The position numbers and the translations under genes are program-made. Positions 10,451-21,385 of a DNA stretch of 64,000 nt are shown here, piece by piece. Source of the DNA: Paramoeba atlantica. Taxonomy: Eukaryota; Discosea. Within the stretch, counting starts at the first letter, position 1; every line of letters begins with the position of its first letter. The stretch is from positions 62,001 through 126,000 of the forward strand of contig CDRNVI010000137.1 in the NCBI GenBank assembly GCA_977017575.1, written 5' to 3'. The notes beneath the pieces were generated by a model. It worked only from the letters and a program-made list of their open reading frames with translations, made no database searches and was not told the DNA's origin.

Positions 10451-13400
10451 TCAATGCAATCCGGAAAAACAAACATTCATGTGTCTCTCATGCAGGATTC
10501 TCTCGAGAGGCTTGGTCATCACGTCTGCATGTTGTACAGAGGAACAGTGATAAACAAGAGAAATGGTCTTATTTTCAATCAACTCTCGAATAAAATGCAG
10601 TTTAATATCAATGTGCTTGGTTCTTGACTTGATCATCAGGTTGTTTGCAATGTCAATAGCTTGTTGATTGTCCTCATAAATTAAAATAGGGGTTTTAACC
10701 ATCAAACCCAGAGTCTCCAACAATTGTTTCAGATACATAATCTCTTTTGTAACCTCAGCTAATGCATAATATTCAGCATCAGTTGATGAGAGTTTCACAG
10801 AAGGGGTTGTCTTGGAACACCAGGAAATCAGATTGGAGCATAAGAAAACCAAATAGCCATAGGTGGAGCAACAGTCATATTGATCAGCAAAGGCAGCATC
10901 ACAAAACACACTCAAATCGACAGTCATCAATTTGGGGTCAAAACCAGCAGGGTGGACAAATTTGATTTCCTCATTAGGGCATCCATTCAGATAAGAAATA
11001 AGGTGACAAATAGTGTTCTCAAGTTCTTTGGAGGGACAGGTTTGGAACTTGCAGATCTGGCCAACAGCATATGAGATATCTGGTCAGGTGTTGGAGGCAT
11101 ACAAGAACTTCCCATTGATCGTGGGGATAGCTATCAGGGCACAATCTTATTTTTGGGTCAGCAGGGGTCTTGTAGTGGATTCAAACCAGGTGATTGTATT
11201 CTTGACAGATCAACTTCACATAATCAGATTGGTCCAAAGAAACTTGAAAGAGCTCATCTTGCTTGATCTGCATTCCAATCAACCAATCAACTGTGTCAAA
11301 GTATTTTAGATCATATTTTCCACACATGTATTCCATGAAGCGCTCGTGCAATTTTATGCAGGTGGAAAACCAGGTCAAGTCATCTACAATAGCAACCAAA
11401 AACATAATTCCATTTGATTCAGCAATCATGAACAGACAAAGATCAACATCGTTCCAAATGAAGCCAAAAGCCAATAGGGACTCAACCAAATGATTGTACC
11501 AGTTTCAACCAGCAGGGGGGTATCCATAAATTCCCTTCAACATCAGCCACACAAAATCATTTCCTTTCTCAACAAAACCAGGGGGTTGACTTATATAAAC
11601 AGGTTTCGTGTCAGGATCAACATCAGCACAAACATATGCTGAGGGTACATCACCACCGTGGAGCTTACATCCAAATAGGGCAGCCAAACACAGAATGGTT
11701 CTCAGAGTGGAGGAGCGGGCAACAGGGGAATACACCTCATTGATGGAGTCTGGAATAAATGAAGAGCCATTGACACAGTATTGTGACTTGAAGGAAGTAA
11801 CCTTTCCATGTTGTGTTTTGATGCGATATCTCCACAAACCAGGTAAAATTACCGCATTCGAATAATCGATTTGGTTCTTGTGGACAAGGACAAAAGCTTT
11901 CCTTTTCATGAGGGCATCGCACTCTCTCTTCATTGATTCAAGCCATTCACGCTTCTCTTGGGAGGCAATAGCACCTTTGAAAGTTTTCAGGGTCAATGCA
12001 GTTGAGATGTCTTCCTCAGCCATGAGAGCAGCTGTCATTGAGATTTCAAAATCATCCCATTGTTTCTTCTTCCTTTCTCGAGCAGATCTTCTGGGTTCAG
12101 AGGGAGTTTGGGTCAGACTGGGTACAGGTGGGGTAATATCTCGGTCATGTGCACCAGATTCATAGAAACCATCTGAATATTCAAAGTTTTCAGGGCCATG
12201 GATCAATTCCTCCCCTCCATTTTGGGATTCCTCCTCACAAGGTGTCTCTTCCTCAAGTTCCTCAAATGAGATAGGTTCAGAAGATGGTTGCAGTCCGAAA
12301 AGGTCAATAGGAGGAGCAGAAGATCCACCAATATACTTCTGGTAGAGAGATTGGACACCAAAGGCAGTCTTGTCAAAAACCACATTAGCAGACTCAAAAA
12401 ATTTCTTCACAATTGGGTCCCACATGCGGTAAGCAGCCATATTGGGGGCAGGTCACACATAAATTCTGAATCGAACTTTGGGCTTCAATTTCTTCTGTTG
12501 TTCCTCAGGTAGCAAAGAGAAAGCATAGCAGCCAAAGGCTCTGAAGTACATCCAGTCAGGTCAGGTTTTGAAGAGAGCTTCCATTGGTGAGATCTTTGCA
12601 TCGCCATGGACAGTAGATTGGTAATACAAATCAAAGAATTCAGCTGCTTCAGGCCAGAAGAAGTCAGGACAGCGACCAGAATGGAGGTTGGATCTGATTC
12701 CCTCTTGAGAGGTATGGTTGTATCTCTCAGCAATTGCGTTTTGTTCATGCTCAGAACGTGCAGACCATTGAAGATGGATCCCTTTCTCTTTACAAAATTT
12801 CAAAAGTTTTCCATGCTTGCCAATGAACTCTCCAGCACCATCACATTGGATAATCTTCACACAAGTGTCGCATTGTTGTTCCAATTTCACGACAGCAACA
12901 ATAATATCATCAGCAGCATCATTCTTCAGCTTCAAAGACGAACAGAGAAGATGATGAGATTTGTGTTCAATGATTGTCAACCGGTACTTGAAGCCACCAA
13001 TTCCCACAACATTCAAATACAAAATGTCAATGTGAATAAATTCTCCATAATTGAAATCATGCCGTGGTTCGATCTTGATATGTGGAGAGCGAGAAAGCTT
13101 CCCAGAAACACATCCCAATACACAATCAGTTTTGTCATTGTGGAGCACTCGAGGTAAATTGCGGCCAACTTGAAGCTCAACAGTCCATTTAATTGAACTA
13201 ATGTGTCCAGCCTGTAGGTGCCAAATCAAGAAAGATTCGCGGTGTTGGGGATGGAGCTCACGGTTGCAATGCTTCTTCTTTCCAAGCAGAGCAGTACCAG
13301 GTGATGGGAGTTGGTAAGAGAGGTAGTAGAGGCCATTATTTCATGTTCCAGTTGCAATGACTTCAATCCCAGCCAAATCAGATATATTTCCTTTACAAAT

Positions 13401-13952
13401 TAGGACTCGATCTGAATCAAAAAGCATGAACGCATCCAAATCATCACATGTTGAAGAAACAGAGAGAAGATCATGGGAGAGGTTTGGAACAAACAAAACT
13501 TGACTTAAACTTAAGTCTCTTCCATCTGTGAGGATTGAACCAGTTCCGCGTTTCTCAACAGGTAAAGCAGAGCCGTTTGCTTGGGTTATTGATCCACCAG
13601 GGCCAGCAGCGTTATGTTGGATCATGTTAGGGTTGTTTGTGAGGGTAGGAAAAGCGCCAGAATCAACAATCATGTGGTGGGAACCATCAGCAGCATGAAG
13701 AGCAACAGAGTCATCAGTGACATCCAAAAAACAGAATCCATCCGTAGGTTCATTATAGTGCTCATCAGTTTGTTGCTCATCAAGAAGAAGATCTTGGACA
13801 AACTCGAGGAACTCCTCAGTGGAAGGTTTGGTGTAGAAGGCCATTTTGCAGACGCCAGTCATTGCAAATTGTGCGAGAAATGCTTCACCAACAGAGGTCT
13901 GGGGCTTTCCTTGCTTCTTTCTTTGACATTCATCCTTCCAGTGACCAGTCAC
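10451..13952 (-). pseudogene. Copia pol region: protease, integrase, reverse transcriptase, RNase H
   Basis: Minus strand, 5' to 3'. The zinc knuckle CHWCGVTGHWKDEC (C-x2-C-x4-H-x4-C) closes gag. The protease has VDSGA (~13665) and the Copia-typical FVPNLSHDLLSVSS. The integrase has an HHCC-like WHLQAGH ... CVLGC, then D (HIDILYLN), D (QCDGAGEF) and E (SEHEQNAIAER). The RVT_2 reverse transcriptase has VYSPVARSSTLRT, GGDVPSAYV and IVDDLTWF. RNase H has CDAAFAD, SSTDAEYYAL and EDNQQAI. In-frame TGA codons fall at 13341, 12561, 12453, 11505, 11181 and 11084. At several of these Copia proteins have arginine, most clearly just before PDISYAV (11084). A frameshift lies near 11150. Confidence 0.9.
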
Positions 13953-14000
13953 CCCACACCAATGGCAATGACCTTGACAAACAGTTGAACCATCAGGACG

Positions 14001-15194
14001 TCAATCACCAGGTTTGAATTTCTTTCCAGTTCTCCAACATTTCTCCTCCTTTGCTTCAGCCAACAAACCAACATGTGGTGGGAATCCAAAACTGGATTCC
14101 TTGCCATATTTAGATAGGACTTTTTCTTCAAAGTGTGCCAAACTATCAACCAAATCCTCGAAAGATAAATCTTTCTGATATTTGAGTGTCTCCATGGGTT
14201 GGAACTCAGGACCAAGGCCTCGAAGAAGAAGAGCCATCATACAGTGTTCTGAAACAGGTTCATCATTCTCAGCAGATTCTATGGCGAGGGCCATACCTCG
14301 GGATACATAATCATTGACAGTTTCGTTCTCCTTCTTTTTCAAAGTCATCAACTCGTTCGTGAGGTCCAGCAAAGATGCCATTGTTTTCTTGTCGTACTCG
14401 TCTTCCAACTTGAGCCAAACATGGTGGGGCTTATGCTTGTAAAAGGGTGCAGCAATCTTAAGTTTTGCGTTCCGCTGCAGACAGACGAACAGGAAGCAAT
14501 AGACCTTCTTTGCATTAAAACGCATTGCCGATCGCATGCAGTGGACTTGAGGAACTGGGATGAGTAGATACTCCGCTAAACCATACGAATCCAAATGATT
14601 TGTGATGTCATCCTTCCATTTCCGATACTTCTTCTTGGTTCCATCGAAGGGGTATTGCACCTTCATCAGGTCTTTGTGGACTTTTCGAGGGTACAACTCA
14701 ATCTCATCTTCATCTGATGAAAATTCATCAGAGGAATTGCCATAATCATCAGAGCCAAAAGAATCATCGGAATCAGGTGGGTCAGGATCAGAGTGATCAG
14801 GGGGATCTCTCTGAGGCTTCGATGTCAGTGGTGTTGCAGTCTGGTGAGCAGAAGTAGAAGAACAAGAGGCATTTGAAGAACGAGGTTGGAAGAGTGGTGT
14901 GTCGTCCAATTGGATACTATCCATCCAGTTCTCATTGTCCTTTTCCTTCTCGGTGGGCAGCTGTGACTCGGGCGTCGCATATGAGTTCCTTTCTGGAACA
15001 TCAGCAGGTTGATCAGACCCAATCAATGGTGCAAGGACTCCATTCCAACACTTTGATCGTCGTTCAGCACGCTCCCCCCTCATGCATGTCGCATCATGCT
15101 TCTTGGCAGAGCAAGAAATTGTGTTCATTTCTTCTCGCCTGATTGATCGACGATGCTTCTCAGTCTTGAGTGATTTCCCGGCCGTTAAATCCAT
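14001..15194 (-). pseudogene. Copia gag-like protein (open, but cut off by TGA)
   Basis: A 397-codon frame starts at ATG 15194, about 40 bases after the 5' LTR. The N-terminal third is basic and low-complexity, with an acidic DSDDSFGSDDYG / SSDEDE stretch. The second half resembles the UBN2-type Copia gag (YRKWKDDITNHL, VWLKLEDEYDKKT, ALLLRGLGPEFQP, FEDLVDSLAHFEEK). The frame stops at TGA 14001, then continues in the same frame into the zinc knuckle, so the TGA is probably a decayed CGA and the original product was a gag-pol polyprotein. Such proteins package the element's RNA. Confidence 0.8.
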
Positions 15195-15221
15195 ACGTAA
15201 GTTCAGTCATGGATAGAGCTA

Positions 15222-15236
15222 CAGAGACTCTTAATC
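15222..15236 (-). promoter_or_regulatory. Putative primer-binding site matching tRNA-Lys(CTT) anticodon arm
   Basis: Directly after the 5' LTR the minus strand reads GATTAAGAGTCTCTGT. Its complement AGACTCTTAATC is identical over 12 bases to the anticodon arm of tRNA-Lys(CTT), whose gene lies at 43749-43821. Drosophila copia is known to use the 5' half of initiator tRNA-Met, cut in the anticodon loop, as primer. A tRNA-Lys 5' half would fit the same way here. Confidence 0.6.
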
Positions 15237-15455
15237 TGTTGGAGGTGAAACAGGGAAAATGATAAAACCGATGTAAGGCACGAGGGTTTAGAGAGGAAAA
15301 TGAGAATAAACTTTATTTATGACAAACAAGGTTGCACGAACAAGCAACAATGGAATAGGTGGTTGCATTGCAATGTTTCAGGAGGATGCGACAATGTCCG
15401 GACAACTTCGATGAAACCAGATTTATCTTAATAAGGTTAGAAGTTGCATCCAACA
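15237..15455 (-). repeat. 5' LTR of the Copia element
   Basis: This is the 219-bp partner of 10209-10427. It retains CG at several sites where the 3' LTR has TG or CA. It would hold the promoter and transcript start; I see no unambiguous TATA box. Confidence 0.95.
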
Positions 15456-16821
15456 CAAATATCCAACCAAGAAACAACCACCTCTAAAAACCACCAACAA
15501 ATAACAAACAACAAAACAATAAAACAACAATCCCCCCACAAACAATGCACAATACTCCAGGAACAACAAAACACAAAATAAAGAAGAGGGGAAAACCTGG
15601 TGTGATAATGAGGACAAAACAATAGTGGTGACAACAACTTGCACAGCAGAAAGTGCCTTTGGTGAGAAGGTGGAAAATCAGAAAGGTGCCAAGTGTATTT
15701 TTCTACCCCATCATGAATTCTCCATTATTGTTTGTGTTAAAAACCACCCACTCCCACTCCCTTCATTCAAAAGGAAAGTCAATCAAAAAATTCAAAATAA
15801 AAAACAAAAGAAAAGGGGAAGGAGGAAAGGGAAAAAAAGAAAAAGGAGGAAAAGAGGGGGAAAAACAAAAGAGAAGAAGAAAAAAGGTAAAAAAGGGAGA
15901 AAAAGGGGAAAGATAAGGAAGAAACAGGAAGAAAAGAAGAAAAAACCTCTGATTGAAAGCAGATCAATCAAAGAAAAGAACCCTTTTCAATGTAATTCCA
16001 CTCTTTTCTGATAAGAATTGGAAAATGTGGAACACTTTTGTCTCTGTTCTAAAATAAAAGATTAAACAAAAGAAAAGGAAGGAAGAAAAAAAAAGAAAGA
16101 AAAAAAAAAGAGAAAAAACAAAGAAAAAAGAGAAGAAAAAAAAGAAAGAAAAAAACAAGAAAAAAGAAGGAAAAAAAAGAAAAAAAAGAACCTTGTCTGG
16201 TGGGATCTCAAGTCTCCCTGACTCCCTAACTCCTCAGCTCCTCTCTCTCTCTCTCTTCTCTCTCTCAGCGAGAATTGAATCATCTTCTGGGACATTCCAA
16301 TTCTTTGAGGGTCCCAAATTGCTGAAAAATGTCAAAGAAGAAAAAAGAGTTGTTTGAACAAATCAAAAGGACTTTTTAATTTGTTCATAAAACTCCAAAA
16401 CATCACCACAAAATCCCTTCAATTGTTCTGTCTTTCTTGTTTTTTGATTATATTGTCATCTAACAGAAAAAGAAAAAAGAAAAGAAAGAAAAATTAGTTT
16501 TTCAATTAAAAAAAAACAAAGAAAAACAAAGAAAAGAAAAAAAACACATCACAAAACACCCAACAAAATAAAGGTTTTTGATCTTAAGAAAAAGAGAACG
16601 AAAAAAGAAAGAAAAAGAAAAAGAAAAAAGAAAAAATACAGTTGAACAAGATTCATGAGTTGAGTGGTCATGTGAATGAATTCTTCCTGAAATACCTACA
16701 AAGAGAAAAGAAAGAAAGAAAAAAGAAAGAAAAAAGAAAGAAAGGAGAGGGAAAGAAAGAAAGAAAGAGAGGAGAGGGAAAGAAAAGAAATAAAAAAAAA
16801 ATATTATGAAAGGGAGAGAGA

Positions 16822-16859
<38 letters not shown>

Positions 16860-17425
16860 AAGAGAGGGAGAGAAGAAAAAGAGAAAGAGAGAGAAAAGTG
16901 AGAGAGAAAAGAGAGAGAGAAAGAAAGAAAAGAAAAAAATCATCAGAACAGTATAATTTATTCAAAAAATAATCAGAAGAAAAAAAAGAAAAGAAAGAAA
17001 AAGAAAAAAGAAAAGAAAAAGAAAAGAAAAACATTTGAAGAAGATCAGAGAGTCGTGCAAAATTAATTCAACAGGCATTGCCCACTGAGATAGTTGTCTG
17101 CCAAAAGCCTTTTTTAACAAATAATAGAGAGAAGAGAGAGAGAAAGAAAAAGCGGAAGAAAAGAGAAAGAGAAGAGGAGAGGAGAGAGAGAGGAGAGAAG
17201 GAGAGAAGGAGAGAAGGAGAGAAGGAAAGAATGAGAAAGAGAGAGAAGAAGAAGAAGAGAAGCAAACAGAGGCCACCCTCCTCTCCCATTCTCTCTCCCC
17301 CCCTCCAAGAACCCCCTCCCCCCTTGAACACACACACACTCTCTCTCTCTGGAACCTTTTCGCTTCCTCCCTCTCCTCCCTCTCCTTCTTCCCCTCCCTC
17401 TTTCGTGAGCCAACAAAAAAAAAAC
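15456..17425. other. Purine-rich spacer
   Basis: No gene is recognisable. From 15780 to 16190 and 16480 to 17260 the plus strand is almost pure A and G: (GAAA)n, (GA)n and (GAGA)n mixtures, with (GGAGA)n around 17180-17235. The long open frames in such tracts are compositional artefacts. A CT-rich patch with (CT)n ends the segment (17280-17400). Confidence 0.7.
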
Positions 17426-17430
17426 CATCC

Positions 17431-17449
17431 AGACCCAAAATAGAGGTCC
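17431..17449. repeat. GACC/GGTC hairpin motif, copy upstream of the 5S pseudogene
   Basis: GACCCAAAATAGAGGTCC followed by ATCAT matches the two copies at 53698-53745 upstream of the intact 5S gene. Short complementary arms (GACC/GGTC) flank AAAATAGA. The whole interval 17431-18047 parallels 53698-54224. Confidence 0.6.
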
Positions 17450-17964
17450 ATCATTTCCTGTTTCAGTTTTTTTTTTGTGGGTTTGTGGTTTTTTCTCCTT
17501 CTCTCTTTTTCTCTTTTTCTCAGTTATTTTTCTCTTTTCTTTTGGTGGTTGTATCTCTTTCTTTCTATTTTTTTTTCACATCCTTTTCTTTTCCTTTTTT
17601 ACTTCTTTCTTCTTCAAGACCATCACTCTCTCTCTTTCCTTTTGTTTTTTGTTTTCCGTTTTTTGTTTTCTGTTTTATGTTTTTCCTTTCAGTCCTGCTC
17701 CTTTTATTTTAGATTAAAACAAGTTTTTTATTCTGAGAAAAGAGAGTTGAAACAAGAAGAGAGATTACAAAGAAATTCTTTGACAAACCTTTGTCCAAAA
17801 ACAAAATTGAGGTTTTTTCTTTTTCTCTTCTTTTCCTCTCTTTTTTCTTTTCTCTCTTCTTTCTTTTCTCTCTTCTTTCCTCTTTCTCTTCTCTCTTCTC
17901 TTTTCTTTTTTGTTGATTTTGGATAATTGGATTGATAAAAAGGAGAAAAAAAAGAAGAGAAAGT

Positions 17965-18047
17965 GTCTTCAGTCATACCCAGTTGAAAGCACCCGATCCC
18001 ATCAGAACTGCTGTGGGCTCGGTTAGTAGATCCTGAGTGCTGAAGAC
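17965..18047 (+). pseudogene. 5S rRNA pseudogene with two internal deletions
   Basis: The sequence matches the intact 5S gene at 54107-54224 from both ends but is 83 rather than 118 bases long. A 13-base gap removes CGGAAGTTAAGCA and a 22-base gap removes the segment from ATGGTGGGTGACC to CGAA, destroying the internal Pol III control region. Two further changes are CpG to CpA (position ~17971) and CpG to TpG (~18033). Flanking A/G-rich sequence upstream also matches, so the unit arose by duplication of a 5S locus. Confidence 0.85.
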
Positions 18048-18335
18048 CTTCTCCTTTTCTTTTTTTCTTTTCTTTTTTTCTTTTCTTTTTTTCTTTCTTT
18101 TTTTCTTTGCCCTTTTCTCAATTTTCTTCCCCACCAACCTTCTTTTTCTCTATCTTGATGGTTTCTGGATCTTTTTTTTTTCCTTTTTTCTTCTTTTTTT
18201 CTTTCCCTTTTTTTTTTCATTTTCTTGCTCCTCCCTCATTCTCCTTTTCTCAAAAATTTGTTTTTTCCTTCCCCATAGGGTTCATTTTGTTTTTTGTCCC
18301 TTTGTGATTGGGTATATTTTTGTAATCATATATTC
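18048..18335. other. Pyrimidine tract
   Basis: Plus strand is nearly pure T and C; this is low-complexity sequence like that downstream of the intact 5S gene. No gene seen. Confidence 0.7.
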
Positions 18336-18380
18336 ACACTCTCTGGGTCCGAATTTTCAAATTAAGTATCCAGAGAGTAT
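18336..18380 (+). repeat. IR45 inverted-repeat element, copy 2
   Basis: Left arm ACTCTCTGGGT, right arm ATCCAGAGAGTAT, spacer containing GAATTTTCAAATTA in the plus orientation. It sits between the 5S pseudogene and tRNA-Arg, and is followed by GAAAAC, as is copy 3. Confidence 0.8.
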
Positions 18381-18566
18381 GAAAACAAATCCAAAAAGAA
18401 AAAAAAAAACATTAGCTCTCTTTTTTCCAGATCAAATCTTCCAATCCCCAGTGGAACAAAAGAATCACAATCAACAAACCTCCTCCTCCCTTCCCCTCCT
18501 CTTGAGACTTCAAGAGAAGAGAGAGAGAGAAGGACACAAAAAAAATGGAAAATATTTTTCAGAAAT

Positions 18567-18639
18567 GCACTAGTGGCGCAATTGGTAGCGCATCGGCCTT
18601 CTGAGCTGGTGGTTGTGGGTTCGAGTCCCTCCTGGTGCT
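18567..18639 (+). tRNA. tRNA-Arg(TCT)
   Basis: The 73-base sequence folds as a standard tRNA. The acceptor arms are GCACTAG/CTGGTGC, the D arm is GGCGCAATTGGTAGCGC (box A), the anticodon loop is CTTCTGA with anticodon TCT, and the T arm contains GGTTCGAGTCC (box B). A T-run and a long pyrimidine tract follow directly and would end Pol III transcription. There is no intron. It reads AGA codons. Confidence 0.93.
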
Positions 18640-19370
18640 TTTTTTCTTTCTCTCTCACCCTTTCTCTTTTTTTTCTTCACTTTTCTCTTTTTTCTTTCTC
18701 TCTCGCCCTTTTCTCTTTTTTTCTTTCACTTTTCTCTTTTTTCTTTCTCTCCCTCTTTCTCTTTTTTTCTTCACTTTATCTTTTTTTCTTTCTCTCACTC
18801 TTTTTCTTTTTTTTTTCTCTCTCACTCTTTCTCTCTTTTTATCTTCTTCTTTTCCTTCAAATTCCTCTTCTTTTCTCTCTCTTTTTTGTTTTTCAAAGAG
18901 AAAAGGGAAAAAAAAAGGAAAAGGATTCAAAAAAGAAAAAAAAAGGAGGAAAAAAAAAGAAAAAAGGAAAAAAATAAGGGAAAAATAAGAATAAAAGGGA
19001 AAGAAAAAAAAGAATAAAAGAAAAAAGGAAAAAATAAGGAAAAAAGAAACCCAAGAAAAAAGAAACTCAAAAAAAAGGGGGGGAAGAAGAAAGAAGGAAA
19101 AAGACCTCTTGGTTTGAACTGGCGGTGCAGATCACCACAACCCAAGATCACAACACACACGGGATCCCTTGAAAAGAAAGTGCCACAACCTGAGACAGGG
19201 AACAACAGTATGAATTGTTTTAGAAAAAGGAGAATGAAAGAGGAAAAAAAAAAGGAGGGGACAACTTTTGAGAAGAGAAAAGAGGGGGAAAAGGGGGAAA
19301 AAAAAAGGGAGAAACAAGAAAGAGAGAAACGAAAAAAAAAAAACCAAAGCACAGTTTATTGAGTTTACAA
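18640..19370. other. Pyrimidine tract switching to purine tract
   Basis: From 18640 to about 18890 the plus strand is T/C-only; from about 18897 to 19340 it is almost A/G-only. The sharp switch is a mirror-like strand asymmetry. No gene is visible; a less biased island (19110-19220) holds no recognisable product. Confidence 0.7.
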
Positions 19371-19447
19371 AGAGCATCTTCCACGGTTTTCGATGTCCTG
19401 AAAAATTAAGGGATCTAAATCAGCGGTTCAACCGCTTTTTTTGTTTC
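19371..19447 (+). ncRNA. Candidate small Pol III RNA
   Basis: A 75-base island of balanced composition between purine tracts ends in a hairpin AGCGGT-TCA-ACCGCT followed at once by seven T residues. The hairpin overlaps GCGGTTCAACC, which resembles a tRNA-type B box. No clear A box or known RNA family is visible. It could instead be chance sequence. Confidence 0.3.
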
Positions 19448-19493
19448 TTTTTTTTTTTTTGGTGAGCAGCAACAGAGAGGAAAGGAAAGAGAA

Positions 19494-19640
19494 GAGCAGC
19501 AGCATAGGTTACAGAAGAGGAGAGAAGAAGAAAGAGAAGAAAGAGAGAGAGAGGAGGAAAGGGAGGGAAGAGCAGCAGCGCAGGTTACAGAAGAGGAGAG
19601 AAGAAGAAAGAGAAGAAAGAAAAGAGAGAGGAAAGGGAGG
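19494..19640 (+). repeat. GAA/GA-rich tandem duplication
   Basis: A unit of about 75 bp beginning GAGCAGCAGC and containing AGGTTACAGAAGAGGAGAG occurs twice in tandem (from about 19493 and 19568). It is followed by (AGAGAAGAA)n to 19760. Low-complexity DNA, with no gene. Confidence 0.7.
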
Positions 19641-20250
19641 GAAGAGAAGAAAGAGAAGAAAGAGAAGAAAGAGAAGAAAGAGAGAGAGAGAGGAAAGGGA
19701 GGAAAGGGAGGAAAGAGAAGAAAGAGAAGAAAGAGAAGAAAGAGAAGAAGAGAGAGGAAGAAAGGAGAGAGGAAACTTTCTTTGGAGAAAGGAACTTTGT
19801 GTTTGAAAGGATCTCTTTTTCCTTTGGTTTCTTTTTTTTTTACACTGTTTCTTCTTTTTTTTCTTTTCTGTTTCTCTCCTTTTTTTTTTCTTTTCTGCTC
19901 TTTGATTTCTTTTTATTGCTGTTTTTGCCAAAAGTTGAATTTAGTTGGTAAACAACAATAAATTTCTTTTGAAAAGAAAATTTCTGTTTTTTAATCCTTT
20001 GTGTGGCAAGTGATTGGGTTGAGAAAATATATATGAACAAGGCTAATGATTTTAGACAGCAGTGAGATTGAATAATACACATGGTGTGATGTGGATCTAC
20101 TAAACTTGAGTCCAGTGCACTACTGGAAGAGAAAACCTTCTTTCAAAAAGCAAGAAGAAGAGTGCTCTGCCTGAAAAGTTTTGTTCAATTTTTGGTCTGT
20201 GAATATCATCATTTTATAACTTTTGTGATTTTTGGCCCTTTCAAGTTCCT

Positions 20251-21385
20251 TCAGGACTCTTTGTTCTCTTTGTCTCTTCGATTTCTTCCAGCAGGATTTA
20301 GTCTGGGAACAACCTTCTCTGGTTCCACATTTGGGTCCATGTTTGGCTCCACTCCAGAGGGTTTTGGGGGGGGTTCTTTGTGGTTGTTCCATCCTCCTGA
20401 TGAACCCCTCTTCTTTTTCTCTGACCACAACCACGACCACAACCACAAGGCAGCGCAAACAGCAAAAAAAAAACCTGAAAAATGCTCTTTCTGTGATTGG
20501 TGCTGTGGATCATATTTGTATTTTTGTTCTCTCTCAGTGTTCAACCAGCGAAGGAAGGTCTGCCAACAACTTTTTTTGCTTTTTTTTGTATTCTCTGAAA
20601 TTTCACTTGCAATCACATCATCAATTTCTTGTGAACTCATCTCCATTTTCTTTGCAATAGAGAAAGTGGCCAAATATGGATCTGGATCGTAAGAACAAGA
20701 TTGTTTCTCATTTGACATGCATTTTCAGGCTTACAATTTTTGTTTGGGGTATTCTTCTTGTCTTTGTTTTCAGTTCACCACTCAACTGATAATATGATGT
20801 CTCCCCTTGCAGCCATTTTCTCATAGCCATCATTGTCTCTGGGGGTACTCCTTTTGGATTGGTTTGGAATGTTGTTCCATTGCTCTCCTCCAGCTCCAGG
20901 GGTCCTCACCCAAATGGCATTTGAATGTTGTTGCGAACCCTTATGAACTTTGCAGTGTTCTACCAAAAACACTGACAACTTCCATGGTCTGTCAATCCAC
21001 AAAGCAAACATCTTGTTCTTCCCTGGAGTCCTGAAAGAAGCTGCAGATTCAGACCACAATCCTTCCATCAAGTGCCAAAGTCGAAGGAGATGATTCCCAC
21101 CACAAATAAAAACAAAAAGGTTCTTCTCCCCTCTTTCTCTTTCAATCAGTTTGATTCTTAATCCTTTTTGGTACTCCTCAGTATCCTGAACTCTGATCTT
21201 TGCTAACTGAGGTTGAGCACTGCAGGATAAAGTTAACCTCAACAAGAAGAAATCTCTTCACTGTATCATCCCAAACCTGAATGTTTTTCCCAAAATCTTT
21301 GAACTTTGCTTTGAACACAGACCCTTGACCAAATTTCTTGATGAAAGCATTGATGATGTCTCCATCTCACACATCTCTTTGAGCA
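20251..21385 (-). pseudogene. Unidentified coding remnant, two open segments
   Basis: Two minus-strand open segments look protein-like. 21385-20775 reads GDIINAFIKKFGQG ... RFLLVEVNFILQC ... FICGGNHLLRLWHLMEGLW and ends TGA-free at SVEW. 20718-20251 starts with ATG (MSNEKQSCSYDPDPYL) and contains TKKSKKSCWQTFLRWLN, reminiscent of the N-terminal arm of tyrosine-recombinase-like proteins (compare QKESYWRVFERFL at 41.7 kb), followed by a Pro-rich acidic tail. The function is not recognised. They may be parts of one decayed mobile-element protein. Sequence between 19800 and 20250 holds nothing recognisable. Confidence 0.4.

Larger units (their letters stand above)
10209..15455 (-). mobile_element. 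Full-length Ty1/Copia-type LTR retrotransposon (inactive)
   Basis: A 5247-bp element lies on the minus strand, with two 219-bp LTRs (15237-15455 as 5' LTR, 10209-10427 as 3' LTR), both TG...CA and bounded by TGTTGGA/TCCAACA inverted ends. A 5-bp CAAAT target duplication flanks it. Inside, on the minus strand, the order is gag, protease, integrase, reverse transcriptase, RNase H, which is the Copia order (integrase before RT). At least seven in-frame TGA codons and a frameshift near 11150 inactivate it. I count about 8 differences between the LTRs, almost all at CpG sites. Confidence 0.95.

Noticed and set aside
16668..19017. Many long open frames of F/L/S or K/E/R residues on both strands
   Set aside because: They follow directly from purine/pyrimidine tracts, overlap each other in several frames, and lack domain-like composition.
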